Below, one piece after another: positions 18,037 through 27,146 of a stretch of 64,000 nucleotides of DNA (position 1 is its first letter; each line of letters opens with the position of its first letter). The position numbers and the translations under genes are program-made. Under the pieces are notes generated by a model. It had not been told where the DNA came from and made no database searches. It worked only from the letters and a program-made list of their open reading frames with translations. The DNA comes from Paenibacillaceae bacterium (GTDB taxonomy: Bacteria; Bacillota; Bacilli; Paenibacillales; Paenibacillaceae), in the NCBI GenBank assembly GCA_900766135.1, contig CAAFUF010000052.1, forward strand, positions 9,371-73,370, read 5' to 3'.

Positions 18037-18735
18037 TTATCGGCTTGCGGCGCCGGAGTGCTTCTGCTCGCGCAACCGATTCAGCAGGTCCTTCATGCGG
18101 GCAGGAATTTCCCGCTTCAGCTCCTCCCAGCTTACCAGAAGGTCGGGCGTCCATTCGAACGGCATATAGCTGCCAGCGATGTCGAACCGGAAGCCGCGGA
18201 GGTGCTCGGCTGCCAACTCGTCGGCATCGGGCAGCGTCTTGTACGTGCCGCGCAGCATGTCTGGCTCCAGAACGCCGTCTTTGCCCGCATGCTCTCCGGT
18301 CGCTTGATGCAAGCTCGGAAGCAGGTCAAACAACTCGCGGAGCGGAGAGTAGGCATGTTTTCCCGGTTGGCAGTACAAGCTGATGCGTCCATCAGACCCT
18401 ACATTCGTTTTGCCGGGGGCGATGCCTTTCAGGTACGTCCCGTGGAAGCTGGCTTCGCAATCCACGACGGTACCTTGCGGAGACAGGAAGATCCACATAT
18501 GTTCCAGATCGTAGAGATGGGTAATGTCGTAATCCCAATAAACCGCATATTCGATCACAGCCCCGACACGTTCGCCGTCTACCTCCAGCATCCGCTTGAA
18601 CGAGGGAGACGGTCCGGTTTCGGTCAGCACCGTGACGCCGACCCGGACGGGACGGAATGGCTCGCGTTCGTCGATCAGCATGCGCGGGATATGATGAAAG
18701 GCCAGCTCCCGCCAATTGACGTTATACTCCAGCAT
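18037..18735 (-). CDS. Conserved hypothetical protein (DLEH motif)
   Basis: A 232-residue cytoplasmic protein without signal peptide or membrane segment. I could not place it in a named family. The conserved-looking core has YWDYDITHLYDLEHMW near residue 65, then an ASFHGTYL block and PGKHA. The regular histidines and acidic residues suggest metal or ester chemistry. The start is the ATG at 18735 because AAGGAGG lies eight bases before it; upstream in-frame ATGs lack such a site. Confidence 0.6.
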   Translation of the reverse strand: MLEYNVNWRELAFHHIPRMLIDEREPFRPVRVGVTVLTETGPSPSFKRMLEVDGERVGAVIEYAVYWDYDITHLYDLEHMWIFLSPQGTVVDCEASFHGTYLKGIAPGKTNVGSDGRISLYCQPGKHAYSPLRELFDLLPSLHQATGEHAGKDGVLEPDMLRGTYKTLPDADELAAEHLRGFRFDIAGSYMPFEWTPDLLVSWEELKREIPARMKDLLNRLREQKHSGAASR

Positions 18736-18894
18736 GTTGAAAGCCTCCTTCGGTTTCATTTTCTCTCCCCAGCCTAGCACACGTTGTTAATCGCAGTATT
18801 AACCTCAATTATAAGGTTTTTTCCTATAACGATCCCTGGTTCTTTAATATAATGTTTGTGAACGAAATTACATACCTATAGGAGCGTGAGGGTT

Positions 18895-19515
18895 ATGCAA
18901 GAAATATTCAAGCAAGTTCCGTTGTACCGGTTTTTGGCTTATTGTCTGGACACGAACAGCCCACGACGTATTCTGGATTGCGGGGCAGGCGGGGACATGC
19001 CTCCCTTGAGCCTGTTTAGCGCTTACGGTTTTACCACTTACGGCGTCGATGCGGATCCGGTGCAATGTGAATTGGCTAACGACTATGGCCGGCGAAAGGG
19101 CCAAACCCTGAACATCCGCCAAGGGGATATGCGCCAATTGGACTTTCCGGATCAATCGATGGGATTCGCCTACTCGTACAATTCGATTTTCCATATGCGT
19201 AAAAAAGAGGTCCAACAATCGGTCGAAGAGTTAAAACGCGTCTTGATGCCGGGCGGCCTGATGTTCGTTAATTTTTTGACGACGAACGACTTCCGCTGCG
19301 GGCAAGGACCCGATGTAGGCAACCACGAGCACGAACAATTTGACGATGATCTGCCGGTCATTCATTCCTATTACGAGCCGGGGGAACCGGATGCGCTTCT
19401 GAGCGATATGGAGATCCTGTACAAAGAGGACAGGGTGCTAGAAAGAATTTTTGAAGGAGAACGCATCAGACAAGGCTTCGTCGATTACATTGTTAGAAAG
19501 AAAGCGATTTCATGA
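18895..19515 (+). CDS. Class I SAM-dependent methyltransferase
   Basis: A 206-residue protein of the Methyltransf_11/25 type. Motif I reads ILDCGAGGD, the acidic end of strand two is GVDADP, and motif II/post-I lies around GDMRQLDFPDQS. The Gly-rich loop and DAD are where S-adenosylmethionine binds. The substrate is unknown. I start at the ATG at 18895, ten bases after AGGAG; an in-frame GTG at 18886 is too close to that site. Confidence 0.88.
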   Translation: MQEIFKQVPLYRFLAYCLDTNSPRRILDCGAGGDMPPLSLFSAYGFTTYGVDADPVQCELANDYGRRKGQTLNIRQGDMRQLDFPDQSMGFAYSYNSIFHMRKKEVQQSVEELKRVLMPGGLMFVNFLTTNDFRCGQGPDVGNHEHEQFDDDLPVIHSYYEPGEPDALLSDMEILYKEDRVLERIFEGERIRQGFVDYIVRKKAIS

Positions 19516-19661
19516 TTGGGGGTAGCTTTCCCCGCCGAGTCCAGTGTATCATAGATTTGTAATACGGCATGAATATCATTTTTCGACATCCGACCCGGCT
19601 GGAGATCGTCCATATCAAAAGCTGGGTCCAGTTATTTCAGGAAGAGAAAGGATTGAAGCTG

Positions 19662-20177
19662 ATGGATTCACTGCTGATCCGTCCGGCAAGGCTGAACGAC
19701 ATCGAAGGCATTCGCGAGGTGGCCGTGGAAACCTGGAACAGCACGTACGAAACGATTTATCCGGAACATTTCATCGCTACGTACTTGACACATGCCTATG
19801 CCAAAAGCAGTCTGGAGCAAAGTATTACCTTGGATGAGGCGCAATCGTCTCGCAAGTTTATGGTTGCGGAATGGGAAGGGGAGATCGTCGGTTTCGGCCA
19901 ATTGTCGGAGCCGGATGAAGGAGTCAGCGAACTGACCCGACTCTATATCTTAAAGGAGCATCAGCGCAAGAGCATCGGCAAGCATTTGCTGAACGAGCTG
20001 ATTCGCCAGAACCCCTTGATTAAGGAAATTTACGCCTGGTGCGAGCGCGAGAACGGCATCGGCACGCTCTTTTATAAATCCAATGGATTTGTGTATACCG
20101 AGGACAAGGAAGAAGTATTGTTCGATTACCGAACGATGATGGCTAAATTTGTGAAGCGCATTGAAGTACGGCAATGA
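19662..20177 (+). CDS. GNAT-family N-acetyltransferase
   Basis: A 171-residue acetyltransferase. IRPARLNDIEGI forms the first strand and helix, and the acetyl-CoA pyrophosphate loop is QRKSIGKH (the Q/RxxGxG/A motif). The middle strand LTRLYIL and the C-terminal FYKSNGFV are typical. The ATG at 19662 is chosen because AAAGGA lies nine bases before it; an in-frame ATG at 19569 would add a 31-residue extension unlike the family. The acceptor is unknown. Confidence 0.88.
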   Translation: MDSLLIRPARLNDIEGIREVAVETWNSTYETIYPEHFIATYLTHAYAKSSLEQSITLDEAQSSRKFMVAEWEGEIVGFGQLSEPDEGVSELTRLYILKEHQRKSIGKHLLNELIRQNPLIKEIYAWCERENGIGTLFYKSNGFVYTEDKEEVLFDYRTMMAKFVKRIEVRQ

Positions 20178-20217
20178 AACCTGAAACCGAGGAAAGCTAA
20201 GTGGAGATGGGAATAAA

Positions 20218-21009
20218 TTGACCACTAACCTGATAATTGTATGTATCCTAACCATGATTATTCATGCAGCTGAGACCCTATCGTATTCGATCCGTTATGC
20301 CGGCGTGAAATTGAACAAAATCGTGGTTGCTTTGTCTCTGACCGGGATCGTCGTGCTTGTATCCAGAACGGCGAATATGCTTCAGGCACCGATGACGGCC
20401 ACGTTTATCGATTATGCCAAGAAGCATCCCGATTTTCAGGTGATGGATACGTTGCGGATCATCCTGTTGGCCGGTTCTGCCGGAACGCTGCTGGCGATGT
20501 TCCTGTTTCCCACCTGCGTGAATCTCTTTGAACGCGTGATCGCCAAGTTGGAGGTGGCAGGATCCCTGCCCAAGCTGGTCACGAGCGTATCGGTCACGCA
20601 GCTTAAAAACGCAAGGCATTATTTCCGCAAACCCAGCCTGCGCCTCCGTTCCTTTCGTCTGCTGGGGGTGCCTAAACGCTTCGTTTTGCTGAATATCGCG
20701 GTGACCGCCATTTATACGGTCGGCGTGTTGGCTTCCTTGTACGCCGCTTATCTGGTGCCGGCGCTGAGCACGACCGCTTCGCAAACGTCCGGCATCATAA
20801 ACGGCGTGGCAACCATCTTGTTGACGATCTTCATCGATCCGCAGCTCGGGCTGATCACCGAACGCGCGCTGCATCAGGAGGAATCCCGGCAGCAGCTCGG
20901 GAGGATCTATATTTTATTGATGGGCGCGAGATTTCTGGGGACGCTTGTGGCACAAGCGATAATCCTGCCGGCAGCCCATTTGATCGCCGTGGCGGTGCAA
21001 TGGATCTAG
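20218..21009 (+). CDS. amj: Lipid II flippase Amj family protein
   Basis: A 263-residue membrane protein with about six segments. The N-terminus (IHAAETLSYSIRYAGV), the block LVSRTANMLQAPMTA and the C-terminal FIDPQ segment match Amj (formerly YdaH) of Bacillus subtilis, the alternate flippase that moves the peptidoglycan precursor lipid II across the membrane when MurJ is absent or inhibited. The start is TTG; the only ATG between the ribosome site and it runs into a stop. The Nudix gene follows after 29 bases and may be co-transcribed. Confidence 0.88.
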   Translation: MTTNLIIVCILTMIIHAAETLSYSIRYAGVKLNKIVVALSLTGIVVLVSRTANMLQAPMTATFIDYAKKHPDFQVMDTLRIILLAGSAGTLLAMFLFPTCVNLFERVIAKLEVAGSLPKLVTSVSVTQLKNARHYFRKPSLRLRSFRLLGVPKRFVLLNIAVTAIYTVGVLASLYAAYLVPALSTTASQTSGIINGVATILLTIFIDPQLGLITERALHQEESRQQLGRIYILLMGARFLGTLVAQAIILPAAHLIAVAVQWI

Positions 21010-21038
21010 ATCACTTCGATATGAAAGGTTGCGATGCG

Positions 21039-21665
21039 ATGTCGGACTCGGTTCCGCAACAGTTATGGCTGGAATGGGCCAAGCAAATTCAGGCGATTAG
21101 CCAGGCGGGGTTAGCCTATTCCAAAGATATGTATGACCTTGAGCGTTTTGAGATGCTCCGCGAACTCAGCGTGGACATTCTGGCCCGTTATACGGAAGTA
21201 GAGACGGAGAAAATAAAGTCCCTGTTTGCCGGAGAAAGCGGGTATGCCACCCCGAAGGTTGACGTTCGCGGCGCGGTATTTCAGGATGACCGGATTTTAC
21301 TCGTCAGGGAACGCATCGATGGGGCTTGGGCCCTTCCCGGCGGTTGGGCGGACATCGGTCTTTCGCCCAAAGAAGTCGTTGTCAAGGAAGTGAAGGAAGA
21401 AGCCGGTCTCACCGTCGTCCCCGTGCGATTGCTGGCCGTGTTGGACAAGAAATTCCACGAGCATCCTCCCGAAGCTTTCCATATCTACAAAATGTTTATT
21501 TTGTGCGAGATTGCAGGGGGCCAAGCGCAAGCCGGAATGGAGACGCTGGAAGTCGGATTCTTCGGCCGGGACGAATTGCCGCCGTTATCCATCGGAAGAA
21601 ACACGCCGAAGCAGATTGAACGATTGTTCGACCTGCGTCACGAAACCGAAGTATGGCTTGATTAG
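21039..21665 (+). CDS. Nudix hydrolase with N-terminal Nudix_N domain
   Basis: A 208-residue protein. The first 65 residues form the helical N-terminal domain found in the CDP-choline/ADP-ribose group (LWLEWAKQIQAISQAGLAY). The Nudix box reads GWADIGLSPKEVVVKEVKEE (then AGL), where the first Glu is Leu and Arg is Lys, a form I remember as normal for this subgroup. It probably cleaves a nucleotide diphosphate. The ATG at 21039 has GAAAGG about ten bases upstream; the earlier in-frame ATG at 21000 lies within the previous gene. Confidence 0.87.
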   Translation: MSDSVPQQLWLEWAKQIQAISQAGLAYSKDMYDLERFEMLRELSVDILARYTEVETEKIKSLFAGESGYATPKVDVRGAVFQDDRILLVRERIDGAWALPGGWADIGLSPKEVVVKEVKEEAGLTVVPVRLLAVLDKKFHEHPPEAFHIYKMFILCEIAGGQAQAGMETLEVGFFGRDELPPLSIGRNTPKQIERLFDLRHETEVWLD

Positions 21666-21703
21666 GCACACCGATCCCGATGAAGGAAGGCAGGTTATTT
21701 CTC

Positions 21704-22018
21704 ATGTCGTCCAAACGCAAAACATTGCTTTTCTTGATCCTGTCGCAGCTGGTGTATTTGATGTTCTCCATCGCGTGGCTCGTGGTGCTCGGCATTTCCG
21801 CGTATCTATTTCATGATTCCGGCGATGTCAACCAGGGAATGCGGCTGTTGTTCGCTTATCTTCAGGCTTATCCCGGAGGGCTGCTGCTAGCCCTGATTTT
21901 AGGTTGGACCTATTTCGCCAAAGGCAATTACAAACGTGCGGTTGGGTGGAATCTACTGCCCTTGCTATGGGTGGTGCCTTATCTCGGCATCATCGTTTAC
22001 GCGAATTTTTTCGCTTGA
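21704..22018 (+). CDS. Small three-pass membrane protein, unknown
   Basis: A 104-residue protein with three hydrophobic segments (about residues 9-32, 52-72 and 80-103), short basic loops and no recognised motif. I use the second ATG (MSSKRK), which follows a long purine-rich AAGGAAGGCAGG stretch. It is 38 bases after the Nudix gene and may be the last gene of the amj group. Confidence 0.6.
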   Translation: MSSKRKTLLFLILSQLVYLMFSIAWLVVLGISAYLFHDSGDVNQGMRLLFAYLQAYPGGLLLALILGWTYFAKGNYKRAVGWNLLPLLWVVPYLGIIVYANFFA

Positions 22019-22142
22019 TTTCTTAGGACAAGGATCACGTTATTCTATCCAACAACACGTTGGTTTTGGTATAGTTAAAGCTAGGACTACTTATGAGACA
22101 TCCCATTTTGGGATCTACTAACGGATAGGAGAGAGCAGAGAA

Positions 22143-24941
22143 ATGAGCAAATCGATGCTGGGCGTTCCTTTGGAAGGTTTCGCCGAATATAGCAGAATCG
22201 CGGCAGCCGAAGGCGGCGTCCTGCTGAAAAATGAAAACGCTATGCTTCCGATTCGGGAACATGAAGTTGTATCCGTTTTCGGAAGATGCCAAATCGATTC
22301 CTATCGAAGCGGTACGGGGTCCGGCGGCGCCGTGAACGTCCCTTATGTCGTCAGCATTTTGGACGGGCTGCGGGCCAATCCGCGCATTCGCCTCAATGAA
22401 CGGCTGGCCGGGCAATACGAGCAATGGATTGCCGAGAACCCGTTCGATAACGGCGGCGGCGGATGGGCTGCCGAGCCTTGGTGCCAAAAGGAAATGCCGC
22501 TCACCGACGAAATCGTGGCCGAAGCAAAGAAAGCGACGGACAAAGCGGTGGTCGTCATCGGCCGGACCGCCGGCGAGGATAAGGATAATGCCGATACCGA
22601 GGGCAGCTATCGGTTAACGGAGCAGGAACGGCTGAATCTCGAAACGGTCACCCGGCATTTTGAACAGGTCGCCGTCTTGATGAACGTCGCCAATGTCATC
22701 GACATGAGCTGGATCAACGATCCGGTACACCAAGGACGGATCCGGGCGGTTATGTTCGTGTGGCAAGGCGGGATGATCGGCGGTCATGCGGTGGCCGACC
22801 TGCTGTCGGCGGATGTCACGCCAAGCGGCAAGCTGCCGGATACGGTCGCTTATCACATCGAGGATTACCCGTCGACGGCCAACTTTGGCAGCGAAGTGCG
22901 GAACCTCTATGAGGAAGATATTTATGTAGGTTACCGCTATTTTGAAACGTTTTGCCCGGACAAGGTCCTCTTTCCGTTCGGTTATGGCCTTTCCTATACT
23001 TCCTTCGCCTGGAACGTGCAAGGCGTGGAGCTCGAAGGCGCTGGCCCGGCGGCCCGGCTCGAGGTCGAAGTGGCGGTGACGAATACCGGAACGGAGTTTG
23101 CCGGGAAAGAAGTCATTCAGCTGTATTATGAAGCGCCGCAAGGCCAACTGGGCAAGCCGGCCCGGGCACTCGGGGCTTTCGCGAAAACGAAGCTGCTCCA
23201 ACCTGGCGAGACCGACGTACTGACGCTGCAGCTACCGGTGGTTCGAATGGCTTCCTACGACGATGGCGGATTTACGGGAAATAAATCCTGTTATGTGTTG
23301 GAAGCCGGCGATTACGAGCTTCATGTCGGCAACAGCATCCGAAATACGGAGCGGGTGGCCGTAAATGGGAAAGCCGCTTTCCATCTTGCAGAACTGGCGG
23401 TCGTGGAACGGCTGGAGGAAGCGGCGGCCCCAACGGAGCGTTTCTCGCGGATTAAGCCGGGAAACCGGAAGCCGGACGGGACGTATGACATTGTCCGCGA
23501 GGAAGTGCCGCGGCGCACGGTTTCGCTGAAAGAGCGCATTGAGAGTCGATTACCGGAAACTTACCCGCAAACGGGGAATCGCGGCATCAAACTGAAGGAC
23601 GTGCAAGCCGGCAAAGCCAGCTTGGAGGAATTCGTCGCCCAACTGAGCGATACGGACCTGGCCACGATTGTACGGGGCGAAGGCATGAGCAGCCCGAAGG
23701 TCACGCCGGGAACGGCTTCCGCTTTCGGCGGGGTGGGGGACAACCTGCTTGAGTACGGGATTCCTGTGGCAAGTGCCGCCGATGGCCCTTCCGGCATTCG
23801 CATGGACAGCGGCCTGAAGGCAACCCAGCTTCCGATCGGTACGCTGCTCGCTTCCAGTTGGGATGTCGGGCTCGTCGAGTCGTTATACGTGCTGGAGGGA
23901 CAAGAGCTGCTGCAGAACGAAATCGACACCTTGCTGGGCCCGGGGATAAATATCCATCGGCATCCGCTGAATGGGCGGAATTTCGAGTATTTTTCCGAAG
24001 ATCCGTATTTGACCGGTTGTTTTGCGTCAGCAATGACGCGGGGGATCAAGAAAGGCGGCTCTTCCGCCACCGTGAAACATTTCGCCGGCAATAATCAGGA
24101 GCAGGCGCGTTCGAAGGTCGATGCGGTCGTCTCCGAGCGGGCATTGCGCGAGATCTACCTGAAAGGCTTTGAAATGACCGTGAAGGAAGGGGAAGCCACG
24201 TCGATCATGACTTCCTATAACCCGGTCAACGGGCATTGGGCGGCTTCCAACTATGACCTCAATACGACCATTCTCCGTAACGAATGGGGATACGGGGGCA
24301 TCGTCATGACGGACTGGTGGGCGGTCATGAACGACTGCGCGGAAGGCGGCCCGGCCGACGCGAAGAACACGTCCTTTATGGTACGGGCCCAAAACGACCT
24401 GTATATGGTCGTGAATAACAATGGCGCGGAGATCAACTCGCTGGGGGATAACACGCTGGAAGCCTTGGCCAATGGCACGTTGACGGTCGGAGAATTGCAG
24501 CGCTGCGCCATGAATATTTGCCGGTTTTTGATGAACGCGCCGGTATTTACGCGGGAACCGAAATCGGCTGACGAAGTCCGCTCGATCCAGGCTGTTCAAG
24601 GCCGCCAGTCGGTTGCCGGGGACGGAACGCAAGGATATGCGTTGTCCCGTTCGCAAAGCGCCAAGATTTTGGCGAATGCACAAACCGCGGTCGTGAGCGT
24701 TCAGGAAGCCGGGATCTATACCGTCGTAGCGCATATTCGCTACGAAGCGATGAACATGTCGCAGTCGGCCTGCAATCTGCTGCTGAATGGCGAACTGCTG
24801 ACCACGGTACAGACGAATGGCACCTTCGGCAAGTGGGTCACGCAGAAGCAACTGCGCATCGAGCTTACGGAAGGCGATTACGAGCTGAAGTTTGATTATA
24901 TCAAGCCGGGGCTGGAGATCGGCTGGATCGAGTTCGTTTAG
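22143..24941 (+). CDS. GH3 beta-glucosidase-like enzyme with permuted domain order
   Basis: A 932-residue protein without a signal peptide. The alpha/beta sandwich normally second in GH3 comes first (about residues 10-290), then a fibronectin-III-like domain (about 300-420), and only then the TIM barrel (about 470-800). The nucleophile is Asp724 in VMTDWW, and the KHFAGNNQE block of subsite -1 is intact. The last ~115 residues look like a CBM6/35-type beta-sandwich. This order is known from Ruminococcus and Butyrivibrio enzymes. AGGAGAG lies about nine bases before the ATG. It probably acts in the cytoplasm on imported glucosides. Confidence 0.9.
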   Translation: MSKSMLGVPLEGFAEYSRIAAAEGGVLLKNENAMLPIREHEVVSVFGRCQIDSYRSGTGSGGAVNVPYVVSILDGLRANPRIRLNERLAGQYEQWIAENPFDNGGGGWAAEPWCQKEMPLTDEIVAEAKKATDKAVVVIGRTAGEDKDNADTEGSYRLTEQERLNLETVTRHFEQVAVLMNVANVIDMSWINDPVHQGRIRAVMFVWQGGMIGGHAVADLLSADVTPSGKLPDTVAYHIEDYPSTANFGSEVRNLYEEDIYVGYRYFETFCPDKVLFPFGYGLSYTSFAWNVQGVELEGAGPAARLEVEVAVTNTGTEFAGKEVIQLYYEAPQGQLGKPARALGAFAKTKLLQPGETDVLTLQLPVVRMASYDDGGFTGNKSCYVLEAGDYELHVGNSIRNTERVAVNGKAAFHLAELAVVERLEEAAAPTERFSRIKPGNRKPDGTYDIVREEVPRRTVSLKERIESRLPETYPQTGNRGIKLKDVQAGKASLEEFVAQLSDTDLATIVRGEGMSSPKVTPGTASAFGGVGDNLLEYGIPVASAADGPSGIRMDSGLKATQLPIGTLLASSWDVGLVESLYVLEGQELLQNEIDTLLGPGINIHRHPLNGRNFEYFSEDPYLTGCFASAMTRGIKKGGSSATVKHFAGNNQEQARSKVDAVVSERALREIYLKGFEMTVKEGEATSIMTSYNPVNGHWAASNYDLNTTILRNEWGYGGIVMTDWWAVMNDCAEGGPADAKNTSFMVRAQNDLYMVVNNNGAEINSLGDNTLEALANGTLTVGELQRCAMNICRFLMNAPVFTREPKSADEVRSIQAVQGRQSVAGDGTQGYALSRSQSAKILANAQTAVVSVQEAGIYTVVAHIRYEAMNMSQSACNLLLNGELLTTVQTNGTFGKWVTQKQLRIELTEGDYELKFDYIKPGLEIGWIEFV

Positions 24942-24947
24942 CCAATG

Positions 24948-24994
24948 AAAAAGGGATGAGCCCTTCCGTTCGGAAGCGGAGCTCATCCCTTTTG
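24948..24994. terminator. Bidirectional terminator
   Basis: AAAAGGGATGAGC pairs with GCTCATCCCTTTT, with a second stem CTTCCG/CGGAAG inside. A-rich and T-rich flanks make it work for the GH3 gene and for the convergent iron lipoprotein gene. Confidence 0.9.
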
Positions 24995-25012
24995 ATTTTA
25001 AAGCGCGAGGCC

Positions 25013-26011
25013 TTAAGGCAAAGAAAGAAAACCATCCTTAAAGATCTTCAGCAAATATTCCAGCGTGACCGGATCGCTGTATGTCGAAGCGGCGGTGTCG
25101 ATCTCGATCACATGACCGTTTTTGACGGCCGGGATATTCTTCCACGTATTGGATTGCAAAAACTCGTTTTGGGCTTCTTTGTTCTGGCTCAGAACGATGT
25201 AGTCTCCGGCATACTCGGGAATGATCTCGTTCGATAACGTGTAGTAGCCGGGGCCCAAGGCATCCTTCTTCGCTTGTTCCGGCATGTTGAGCTCCATCAT
25301 CTGATACAACAGCTCCGTACCGCGGGCCCAGTTGTTCCCGAAGACATAGAAGCTCTTCGAGTCATATTCGAGAACGGAGACGGTGGCGTCCTTGCCGATC
25401 TTCGCTTTGATCTCTTCGCCTACGGCTTTGGCGCGAGTCGTGAAATCCTCAACCCAAGCCTTGGCTTCCGCTTCCTTGTTCAGCACCTTCCCGATTTCCA
25501 CCTGCTGCGACAAATAGTCCAGCTTGCCCCAGGTATAAATGATCGTCGGCGCGATTTCGCTCAGCTTGTCGAGATTCTTCATGTGCGATCCGGCAATGAT
25601 GAGGTCGGGTTCCAGGGCGAAGATCTTCTCCGGATTCTCTTCGGACACGATGGCGACATCCTTTAATTTGTCGGTGAAAAGAGGGTTATTCATCGTCCAG
25701 GTATCAACGCCGACCAACGTTCCGCCCAGAGCCACGACGTTCGGAGCATTCGTCAGAGCCACGATCCGCTTCGGATTGGCGGGAATTTCAATCGGACCGT
25801 TCTCCGATTGATAGGTAACCGTACCGGAAGCCGTCTCCGCCGCCGCCGAGTCGTTTCCGCCCGTCGCGTTTGCAGCTTCCTCCGTCGAGGTATTTGCAGC
25901 CGCTGCGTTATTCTGGGTGTTGGCGGCAGGATCCTGCCGTGCCGTTTCGTTGCCGCAGGCGCCGGCCAGGACGGCGAAGGCTAAAATAAGGGGGATAAAC
26001 AGCTTCTTCAT
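25013..26011 (-). CDS. Iron-siderophore ABC transporter substrate-binding lipoprotein
   Basis: A 332-residue exported lipoprotein with the acylated residue at Cys19 (LAGAC) and an Ala/Asn-rich linker to about residue 62. The mature part is a class III periplasmic-binding fold, with PKRIVAL, the EKIFALEPDLII block and the C-terminal AASTYSDPVTLEYLL typical of FeuA/FhuD-like proteins. It should bind a ferric siderophore at the outer membrane face of the cell membrane. AAGGAGA lies seven bases before the ATG. No permease or ATPase gene is adjacent, so it must share them with another locus. Confidence 0.92.
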   Translation of the reverse strand: MKKLFIPLILAFAVLAGACGNETARQDPAANTQNNAAAANTSTEEAANATGGNDSAAAETASGTVTYQSENGPIEIPANPKRIVALTNAPNVVALGGTLVGVDTWTMNNPLFTDKLKDVAIVSEENPEKIFALEPDLIIAGSHMKNLDKLSEIAPTIIYTWGKLDYLSQQVEIGKVLNKEAEAKAWVEDFTTRAKAVGEEIKAKIGKDATVSVLEYDSKSFYVFGNNWARGTELLYQMMELNMPEQAKKDALGPGYYTLSNEIIPEYAGDYIVLSQNKEAQNEFLQSNTWKNIPAVKNGHVIEIDTAASTYSDPVTLEYLLKIFKDGFLSLP

Positions 26012-26041
26012 ACGTGATTCTCCTTGTCACCGATTATTTTA

Positions 26042-26056
26042 TGATAATGATTATCA
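26042..26056. promoter_or_regulatory. Perfect 7-1-7 Fur box
   Basis: TGATAAT, G, ATTATCA is an exact inverted repeat matching the Bacillus Fur consensus, 31 bases before the iron lipoprotein start. Repression under iron sufficiency follows from established Fur biology. Confidence 0.92.
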
Positions 26057-26096
26057 GTATCACTAAGAATCACAATACGAATTTCTCCGCGGTTTG

Positions 26097-26951
26097 TCAA
26101 TACAAATCCTTGGATGTTCCCTCTATCAACTTCTTGAGCTTGGATTCGGTCGCCGTTCCTTCAATGGGGGTATAAATGCTGCAGCGCAAATCGGCATCGC
26201 CCTGTACCTGAAGCGAGGTCAAATTAAATAACATCTTGCCGGCTTTGGCATGACGGAATTCAATCATGACCTCCGGAGCGGCGCTGACCTCGCTCTGGTT
26301 CCATAACTCCTGGAAATCCGGATAACGCCGCGACATCCTATCAATAAACCGGGAATACCAAGGATCGGCGACGTATTGCCCATAGTAGGCGCGAAAGATA
26401 GCCAAGAACCCTCTTACGAAATCAGGCCAGTTGACGGCCAAGCTGCGCAGCTCTTTCTTGGCGAACAGAAGGGAGATCAGGTTGCGCTCCTCCTTGGGGA
26501 TCTGCTCGAAGTCCACGAACACGTGGGCGGCGGCGGGATTCCATCCCACGATATGGCAGTGCCGGTCGGAGATAATCGTCGGGCAATATTTCAGCTCCTG
26601 CAAAATTTTATGGAGCGAGGGATTGATCACCGGCTCCTTTTCCTCCACCCAATCGGGGTGAAAGCCGCTGTCGGACGCCAAGTCGAACAAGTACTTGCGC
26701 TCGTCGGCGTTCAGTCTCAGCGCCCCGGCGATCGCGTCCAGGACGGAAGCGGACACCTTGATATCCCGGCCTTGCTCCAGCCAGGTATACCATGTCGTAC
26801 TCACCCCGGCGAGCTGGGCGACCTCCTCGCGGCGCAGGCCTGGCGTTCGCCGGCGCGAGCCTGCCGGCAGACCCACCGTATGGGGATGCAGCTTGGCACG
26901 CTGCGTTTTCAAAAATTCGGATAAGGCTTCCAATCTCGGTTCCGTGCTCAT
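26097..26951 (-). CDS. XRE-family regulator with MmyB-like ligand-binding domain
   Basis: A 284-residue regulator. Residues about 30-85 form the helix-turn-helix, with the family hallmark RRTPGLRREEVAQLAGVS and WYTWLEQGRD. The C-terminal ~180 residues are the MmyB-like domain (PDWVEEKEP, VGWNPAA, CSIYTPIEGT), a PAS-like pocket reported to bind fatty acyl chains in homologues. AGGAGGAGG precedes the ATG. It is divergent from a FabF-like synthase and separated from it by a 10-bp inverted repeat, suggesting regulation of that gene by an acyl ligand. Confidence 0.92.
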   Translation of the reverse strand: MSTEPRLEALSEFLKTQRAKLHPHTVGLPAGSRRRTPGLRREEVAQLAGVSTTWYTWLEQGRDIKVSASVLDAIAGALRLNADERKYLFDLASDSGFHPDWVEEKEPVINPSLHKILQELKYCPTIISDRHCHIVGWNPAAAHVFVDFEQIPKEERNLISLLFAKKELRSLAVNWPDFVRGFLAIFRAYYGQYVADPWYSRFIDRMSRRYPDFQELWNQSEVSAAPEVMIEFRHAKAGKMLFNLTSLQVQGDADLRCSIYTPIEGTATESKLKKLIEGTSKDLY

Positions 26952-26986
26952 TGGCCGTGTCCTCCTCCTGGGCAGCTTCTTAATGT

Positions 26987-27051
26987 GTTATCTATTATAC
27001 TAGGATAACTAAAAACTTGTAATAGGATACTTTGGGGATACAATAGATAAC
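26987..27051. promoter_or_regulatory. Inverted repeat in divergent control region
   Basis: GTTATCTATT (26987-26996) and its exact complement AATAGATAAC (27042-27051) flank the interval between the MmyB-type regulator and the ketoacyl synthase. A related TAGGATAAC lies between them. Candidate binding sites for the regulator. Confidence 0.45.
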
Positions 27052-27146
27052 AACAGAGAGATATCTCTTCAACACGAGGCTGGCCGTACTGAGCCTGCTG
27101 AACGTGAGATGCAAACCATAAATGAAGTTGCCGAAGGAGGATGCTT

